From: Endozoicomonas sp965198415
Lineage (GTDB): Bacteria; Pseudomonadota; Gammaproteobacteria; Pseudomonadales; Endozoicomonadaceae
DNA length: 64,000 nucleotides
Direction of reading: 5' to 3'
Assembly (NCBI GenBank): GCA_965198415.1
Contig: CBDAPN010000032.1
Coordinates: 372,001-436,000, forward strand
Below, piece after piece: positions 59,801 through 64,000 of the stretch. Position 1 is the first letter of the stretch; each line of letters begins with the position of its first letter. The notes beneath the pieces were generated by a model, which was not told the DNA's origin, made no database searches, and saw only the letters and a program-made list of their open reading frames with translations. The translations under genes were made by a program, and so were the position numbers.

Positions 59801-61695
59801 GTGAAGCCTAGAGGCGATTTGTGCACCGTTGCGTTGATGCCGCAGTTGGCGTGGGTGTAGTGCTCTATTTTATCGATATTTCCTTCCGGGTCGGTGCGCT
59901 CGATCAACTGGTTCAGCGCGTTGTAGCGGTATTGCGTCTTTTCACCGAGGGGCGATACGTGCATCAGCAACTGACTGTTGCGGGTGTCGGTCAGCTTTTG
60001 GCTCACATGGCCAAGGCTGTTTTCGTGCCAAGTGGTCAACAAACCCGACTCACCGAGAAGATAGCGGGTTTTTTTGTGGGTTTTTTGCACGCCAGGCATA
60101 TTTTTAGCGATCCACTTCAGCTCACGGAAGGTCTCTCTACCGGCAGTGTCGTAAGCAAAATTGGTTTGCTGCCAAGGTTGCCATCGGTCATTCCCGCTGG
60201 CGTAGGTTCTGATGGTGGCGTGGTTTTTTTTCGATGGCGATAAGCAGTATTGGGTTTTTACGGCGCTGCCGGATATACGATCCCGGTCAGTGGTTGCAGC
60301 CAGTAAACTGAAATGCTCGGTAAAGTATTGACGGGTTACCGAGCGCACCGGGCGCCAATACGCTTCACTGCGGTGGTAAACCCAGTGCTCCTCGCCGGTG
60401 CTGTTGCCAAACAGATCGTAGGTATGGTCGACCCGGGTGATGGGGATATATTTTTCCCCATCCCAGTTCAATAATGCGACAGTTGTTGGTTTGTCATAAT
60501 TGGTAGAGCGGCTGTATCGAAAAGGTTGAATGGAATAGGTCAGCTCAGTTTTCGTGAAGTTCTGACCGTCTTTTAAGGTGCGTATTTCCACCGGCAAATG
60601 CAAAAAATTGTATTCATAAATTTTATGGTGAAAGGTGGGTTTTTGCGGGTCTCCGTCACTTTGCCGGACCTCAACCGCGTAGCGGTAGTTTTGGTTATTG
60701 CTGTCGAACAGATTGTCCGTTGAATCGGAAAGCGAATACAAAGGGTAGCCGGTGTAATTGCTGCCCTGACTATGGCTGTAAAAGGTCTCATGGTAAATTT
60801 TCTCGGTGTCGGCACCGGATTGTTTGAAATAAGAGACCACCGGCATGTCGCTTGCGCCACCACGGTGAAGGTAAGGAATAGTGCTGTAGTTTAATTCAGT
60901 GAGCAGCCCTTTCGGGGTTAAAATCGTTTTTACTAATTGCCGGTGATTGACCTCGGTGTAGGTTAACTCATAGCGTTGTTGCATGGGGTCAACAATGGTC
61001 GAAACCCCGTGCTCGGTGAAATAAATACGCTGCAATTTGCCATCAGGGTAGTTAACAATCAGGGAGTGGGGCTCGTAAGCAAAGGTATAACGATTACCAT
61101 AATTATCGACAATGGCCGTTAACCTCGCTGCTGCTGCACTGTGTACGGGCTGTTCGTAATCAATGGTAATCCGGTTACCAAAGCGGTCCTGTTGCAACAC
61201 CAACAAACCCTGTCGGGAAAAATATTTTTCACTGCCGTCTTTATGCTCCGATTTGTAACGATAAAAGCGTGCGGGTTCTGCGGGAATTTTTTGTTCTTCA
61301 CCGGCATCAATAAAGCGGGTGCCATGTTGATTGTAATATTTTAAGCCGGAAGCAAATAGACTCTCATCGTGCCACAGTGGGTCGATAAGCCACTGCTGTC
61401 CGCCCATGACGGCCGTGCCGTCCTTAATATGATCCACATCCAGCTGCCAGCCTGTTGGCAGGCCGAACATTCCCTCGGAGTTGAAATGGTAGTTTAACTG
61501 AACTCTGAAAAAGGAGTGGATGCCAGCAGCAACAATTAACGGATAAGAGAAACGAAATGCGCCGGTGGCCGTATCAACAGAAGCAACGGCATGATTCAGT
61601 TGATTGTAGGCTTGGCTACCTTTATAGGCCGATACACTGACGCTTGGGTAAACAATGAGCGTCGCTAAAAGTAAAACCTGAAAAAGTTTAATCAT
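56854..61695 (-). CDS. Secreted Rhs/YD-repeat protein with variable C-terminal tip (first copy)
   Basis: A 1613-residue protein. The signal peptide (MIKLFQVLLLATLIVYPSVSVSA) implies Sec export. An N-terminal domain with YD-type repeats (YDLFGNSTGEE, RYNALNQLIERTDPEGN, YDADGRLTHLTDKDG, YDRRGNLIRQTYPD) follows. The RHS core ends in NRFYHPQLRRFISRDKL, NRYSYAKANPIRFVDPMG near residue 1335. The last 278 residues are a unique tip: two hydrophobic stretches (AVATALFAGGPLTVAGALGV and AWTITSGVLGITSLVTGFIAG), then a polar tail. This is the layout of polymorphic toxins and TcC-like shells. The tip matches no toxin I know, and no immunity gene is seen. The core is repeated in the gene upstream. The frame opens at 61707, but ATG 61695 fits the signal peptide. 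Confidence 0.85.
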   Translation of the reverse strand: MIKLFQVLLLATLIVYPSVSVSAYKGSQAYNQLNHAVASVDTATGAFRFSYPLIVAAGIHSFFRVQLNYHFNSEGMFGLPTGWQLDVDHIKDGTAVMGGQQWLIDPLWHDESLFASGLKYYNQHGTRFIDAGEEQKIPAEPARFYRYKSEHKDGSEKYFSRQGLLVLQQDRFGNRITIDYEQPVHSAAAARLTAIVDNYGNRYTFAYEPHSLIVNYPDGKLQRIYFTEHGVSTIVDPMQQRYELTYTEVNHRQLVKTILTPKGLLTELNYSTIPYLHRGGASDMPVVSYFKQSGADTEKIYHETFYSHSQGSNYTGYPLYSLSDSTDNLFDSNNQNYRYAVEVRQSDGDPQKPTFHHKIYEYNFLHLPVEIRTLKDGQNFTKTELTYSIQPFRYSRSTNYDKPTTVALLNWDGEKYIPITRVDHTYDLFGNSTGEEHWVYHRSEAYWRPVRSVTRQYFTEHFSLLAATTDRDRISGSAVKTQYCLSPSKKNHATIRTYASGNDRWQPWQQTNFAYDTAGRETFRELKWIAKNMPGVQKTHKKTRYLLGESGLLTTWHENSLGHVSQKLTDTRNSQLLMHVSPLGEKTQYRYNALNQLIERTDPEGNIDKIEHYTHANCGINATVHKSPLGFTTREQTDPLDRMTVREQAIDDHYQVMEEKHYNAFGKLAWRKDRFGQLTRFRYDDQMRLSEHTDPWQNKTTHIYDDKKLSQHIFLNDKKYKQINRTPWLLTTQTIHHPLGNSTAAVENQSNKNGFDQVMYEHSALLNNEQRTHKVTKTYQYDPGHNKIKTETKGYDGISLTKTATYDLFNRQHTFAKQQTANGETSRHQGYRYFYNSENQLERVVSPPSQNGETLIDRHRYDQNGREIEHQLPDGHRIKKTYTPRGKLESMSWTRNGQPYWVFYQYDADGRLTHLTDKDGQQQHYQYDRRGNLIRQTYPDKRQQKYSYDPMNRLTQQENVSNTTLTYHYDPKDKGKLSSIQSAANRIHFTYGKDDNGVQGRLLAIERDIVGVGKTREQQTYDAFGRIAKSETHKNDGSLVYASDYQFLPRGELIKQTTHSSKDNQPVTRANYYNYDALQRLVGEMHYENGKPSAFTIGYQYDGNNNLIKEQRSPNSTIHRYYNAADQLITISGEKISTLTHDANGHVIVDHEGNQYQYDDLGLLQSITDANDKTLASFHYLPNGLLGRLHSGNDRQDFYYDTKSRAITVFNNQQRYDFIQHRQKYLAILRATGGEQLFTINKSTGARLAPNAKGEKTTNIYSYEGYGETIAGDHSSTHNFLWNQELIEKTTGIVYLRNRFYHPQLRRFISRDKLKVENRYSYAKANPIRFVDPMGTSIRSEVFFGLGACFTMLGGLAVATALFAGGPLTVAGALGVSSGGQILVSGIALMVSQAQLNAGHKQAANAWTITSGVLGITSLVTGFIAGLPAVAGLLNVGTDSTLIARLMAPITRAAENTQEDLVLLEDLKGLPEGVFTRVKRFTSTYSVGTSSTQENVEKWLEDTSNITPEPLLDQERPLAEVDEYRHERIISPQGYWSSITDSNEANASSIWESSEEPRVLHLTAANLKKFLNSESKVPTVWLYRNPSGNAAQADAYSESASSGGLILTDYGMF
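57692..59007 (-). repeat. Direct repeat, Rhs core (copy 1)
   Basis: This segment is colinear with 62685-64000 at a constant offset of 4993 bases at both ends, with no net insertion, and is nearly identical. It encodes the YD repeats and core up to DPMG. Similarity stops sharply at the DPMG codons, where the two tips begin. Confidence 0.9.
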
Positions 61696-61715
61696 TTTTT
61701 CTCGCATACAAAGTT

Positions 61716-61729
61716 TACTGATATCAGTA
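61716..61729. promoter_or_regulatory. Perfect 14-bp palindrome upstream of the first Rhs gene
   Basis: TACTGATATCAGTA is fully self-complementary and lies about 20 bases upstream of the start codon of the first Rhs gene, within a 109-base gap. It is well placed as a repressor site overlapping the transcript start. The regulator is unknown. Confidence 0.45.
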
Positions 61730-61816
61730 TTGATAAAAAATATTTTGGCACAACTTAACGTTTACCATCTTTAAATAAGTCGGTTGGGTGTAGCCTTTTA
61801 GATCAAAAATAGCTAT

Positions 61817-64000
61817 TCAATTCTCTGTTGGTGGTGCGCCATGAAAAAACTGCCCGGCCTGAGAAGCGGTCGTAGAACTTTCCACAGCACTATTCTGAGC
61901 ATCAAGTATTCGGTTCAGTAATGACACCCTAATGTTTGTTGCACCGAGATTTGTATTTTCTGTCAACGCACTCAAACGTGAAAAATAAGGCCCCCTGCGG
62001 GATATAAGGTCATCCCATGTGCTTATGTATGGATATGAATTATCAACACTTTCAGCAATTGGTGAACTATTTTCAAAAATTTCTGAGTTCAAATCATAAA
62101 GCGAACCCTCTTCATATACTCCAGCGGCTCTGGCCACTGCCTCACTTTCTGATGATAAGTTACTTATAGTGGATGCATTATCATAACTACTGCCACGTAA
62201 ACAATAAGGATTTCTGGCAGATGAATAATAAGTACCCCCGGCAGATGAGTTATAAACATTCTGGGCAGGCAAATTAGAGGATTTACTGGCGATAGGCCGC
62301 ATCGCAACTGATTCTGACTCGGCAGATGAACTTATATCAACGCTTACTCTATTGATCTGCGTTTCAAAAGTCGGATCAAACTCTTCAATGAATGCAGGTC
62401 GAAAAATAGCTATGAGTCCTGTGAGTAAAGCCATAAAACCTAAAGCTACAGAGGTTATTTTTAATGCCTGCCCGATGTTTTTATTTCCAGAACTCAGGAC
62501 ATACTGAGAACCTGCCAATGATAAGCCCGACCCTGTTGTTAATGCAGCTGAAGCAAGCCCTATAACGGCTTCGGTTGAAAAGGTAACGCCAGCGGGCGGG
62601 AACCAGTAAAAGGCTATTCCTAAGCCCAAAAGAGCAATTGCAGCACCTAATCCAATGAGTACACCAGTGGAAGTGCTAGACTGCCCCATCGGATCCACAA
62701 AGCCAATGGGGTTGGCGTTGGCGTAGCTGTAGCGATTTTCTACCTTTAGTTTGTCACGGCTGGTAAAGCGGCGTAGCTGTGGGTGATAAAAACGGTTTTT
62801 TAAATAAACGACCCCGGTCATTTTTTCCGTCAGCTCCTGATTCCAAAGAAAATTATGGCCCGATGGATTATCACCCGCAATGCTCTGGCCATAGCCTTCA
62901 TAGCTATAAATGTTGGTCGTTTTTTCACCTTTGGCATTAAGCCCGAGGCGGGCACCGGTGCTTTGGTTGGTCGTGAATAACTGCTCACCGCCAGTTGCTG
63001 TCAGGGTGGCGAGGTATTTTTGCCGGTGTTGAATAAAATCATAACGCTGCTGGTTGTTAAATACTGTGATGGCCCGGCTGTTGGTGTCGTAATAAAAATC
63101 CTGCCGGTCGTTTCCAGAGTGTAGGCGCCCAAGCAAACCATTGGGCAGATAATGAAAGCTGGCCAGAGTTTTGCCGTTGGCATCGGTGATCGATTGCAGC
63201 AGACCTAAATCGTCGTATTGGTATTGATTGCCCTCGTGATCAACAATGACATGCCCATTGGCATCGTGTGTCAGGACTGTGGTTTTCTCGCCGGTAATAC
63301 TGACGAGCTGGTCAGCGGCGTTGTAGTGGCGATGAATGGTGCTGTTTGGTGAGCGCTGTTCTTTGATCAGATTATTGTTGCCGTCGTACTGATAGCCGAT
63401 AGCGGGAGCCGATGGGTTGCCATTCTCATAATGCACTTCTGCAGTCAGCCGTTTTAAGGCGTCGTAATCGTAATGGTCAACCCGGGTGACGGGCTGGTTG
63501 TCTTTGGTTGAATGTGTTGTCTGTTTAATAAGTTCTCCGCGGGGTAAGAACTGATAGTTACTGGCGTAAATTAGCCTGCCGTCGTCTGCATGCACTTCTG
63601 ATTTTGTTAGCCGACCAAAGTCTCCATAGGTCTTTTTTTCCCGGGTTTTTCCCACCCCAACGATGTCCCGATCAATAGCCAGCAGCCGCCCTTGAACGCC
63701 ATTATCGTCTTTTCCATAAGTAAAATGGATACGATTGGCTGCGCTGTGAATAGAAGACAACTTGCCTTTGTCTTTGGGATCGTAGTGGTAGGTCAGCGTG
63801 GTGTTGCTGACGTTTTCCTGTTGCGTCAACCGATTCATTGGGTCGTAGCTGTATTTTTGTTGGCGCTTGTCCGGGTAGGTGTGCCGGATTAAGTTGCCCC
63901 GCCGGTCGTACTCGTAGTGCTGCTGTTGACCGTCCTTATCGGTGAGGTGGGTGAGTCGGCCGTCGGCGTCGTATTGATAAAAAACCCAGTAGGGTTGCCG
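61817..64000 (-). CDS. Rhs/YD-repeat protein with different C-terminal tip (second copy, partial)
   Basis: The frame is open from the window edge and ends at 61817; at least 727 residues are visible. An ATG at 63838 is internal, since YD repeats (KYSYDPMNRLTQ, YQYDADGRLTHL) continue upstream of it in frame. The RHS core ends at NRYSYANANPIGFVDPMG. The tip of about 288 residues again opens with two hydrophobic blocks (GVLIGLGAAIALLGLGIAF; ALKITSVALGFMALLTGLIA), then a long Ser/Asn/Tyr-rich polar tail (YNSSAGGTYYSSARNPYCLR). The tails of the two copies are unrelated by eye. It lies 109 bases upstream of the first Rhs gene on the same strand. Confidence 0.85.
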   Translation of the reverse strand, partial: RQPYWVFYQYDADGRLTHLTDKDGQQQHYEYDRRGNLIRHTYPDKRQQKYSYDPMNRLTQQENVSNTTLTYHYDPKDKGKLSSIHSAANRIHFTYGKDDNGVQGRLLAIDRDIVGVGKTREKKTYGDFGRLTKSEVHADDGRLIYASNYQFLPRGELIKQTTHSTKDNQPVTRVDHYDYDALKRLTAEVHYENGNPSAPAIGYQYDGNNNLIKEQRSPNSTIHRHYNAADQLVSITGEKTTVLTHDANGHVIVDHEGNQYQYDDLGLLQSITDANGKTLASFHYLPNGLLGRLHSGNDRQDFYYDTNSRAITVFNNQQRYDFIQHRQKYLATLTATGGEQLFTTNQSTGARLGLNAKGEKTTNIYSYEGYGQSIAGDNPSGHNFLWNQELTEKMTGVVYLKNRFYHPQLRRFTSRDKLKVENRYSYANANPIGFVDPMGQSSTSTGVLIGLGAAIALLGLGIAFYWFPPAGVTFSTEAVIGLASAALTTGSGLSLAGSQYVLSSGNKNIGQALKITSVALGFMALLTGLIAIFRPAFIEEFDPTFETQINRVSVDISSSAESESVAMRPIASKSSNLPAQNVYNSSAGGTYYSSARNPYCLRGSSYDNASTISNLSSESEAVARAAGVYEEGSLYDLNSEIFENSSPIAESVDNSYPYISTWDDLISRRGPYFSRLSALTENTNLGATNIRVSLLNRILDAQNSAVESSTTASQAGQFFHGAPPTEN
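62685..64000 (-). repeat. Direct repeat, Rhs core (copy 2, continues past the window)
   Basis: It matches 57692-59007 base for base apart from scattered substitutions. Such long tandem repeats allow recombination that could delete the intervening gene or swap tips between expressed cores. Confidence 0.9.

Noticed and set aside
63838..63840. ATG at 63838 as the start of the second Rhs gene
   Set aside because: The frame continues upstream with in-frame YD repeats to the window edge, matching the first Rhs protein, so the Met is internal.

Overview
The window is a stretch of chromosome from a Gram-negative gammaproteobacterium. The evidence is a tolC gene divergent from yqiB-cpdA, rpiA divergent from ilvA, ubiG followed by a mupP-type phosphatase, a KDO transferase, Lgt, and a prkA-yeaH-spoVR cluster. 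Several genes look like those of the Oceanospirillales/Pseudomonas branch. A SopB/IpgD-like phosphatase, tandem secreted Rhs-type proteins, a decayed transposase and dispersed intergenic repeats fit a host-associated marine lineage such as the Endozoicomonas group. That taxonomic guess is inference, not something the sequence proves.

Layout. 1-1602: end of thiG and thiH (thiazole synthesis). 1850-7160: smrA, a FixJ-type response regulator, a receiver-only protein that has lost its phosphoacceptor, sbcB, an IMPACT-family protein and a PilZ protein. 7161-13014: a structured AT-rich intergenic region, then a TetR regulator with a two-gene RND efflux operon. 13086-18789: cobalamin adenosyltransferase, waaA, a small unknown gene, tolC, yqiB-cpdA and a small acidic/basic protein. 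18993-22286: a complete homogentisate ring-cleavage operon hmgA-fahA-maiA. 22288-25311: a YbfF esterase and a YccS-like membrane protein. 25658-28048: an AT-rich orphan gene for a SopB/IpgD-like CX5R phosphatase, placed between housekeeping genes. 28076-30634: thyA, lgt and a TSUP transporter.

31083-35917: the stress-linked prkA-yeaH-spoVR cluster. 36129-42106: a large FAD/Fe-S dehydrogenase followed by a DctP-Q-M TRAP transporter, probably a lactate or 2-oxoacid uptake and oxidation unit. 42234-46927: a four-gene cell-envelope operon on the minus strand (COG3014 lipoprotein, LpoB-like lipoprotein, DUF6844-like protein, CsgG-like protein). 47045-50685: an IS701-family transposase remnant, a VTT-domain membrane protein, a periplasmic protein with two PilJ-like repeats, an orphan branched-chain amino acid binding protein and a 38-residue membrane peptide. 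50716-56552: rpiA, ilvA, a DUF2878 membrane protein, an unknown protein, mupP-like and ubiG. 56854-64000: two tandem Rhs/YD-repeat proteins. They share a colinear, nearly identical core of at least 1.3 kb and end in different C-terminal tips; the second runs off the window.

The items most worth a second look are the candidate effector phosphatase, the dispersed repeat family built on a CCCTTTGGG-type unit, the tandem Rhs genes, the envelope lipoprotein operon and the pseudo-receiver. No tRNA, rRNA, CRISPR array, prophage or replication origin was recognised.
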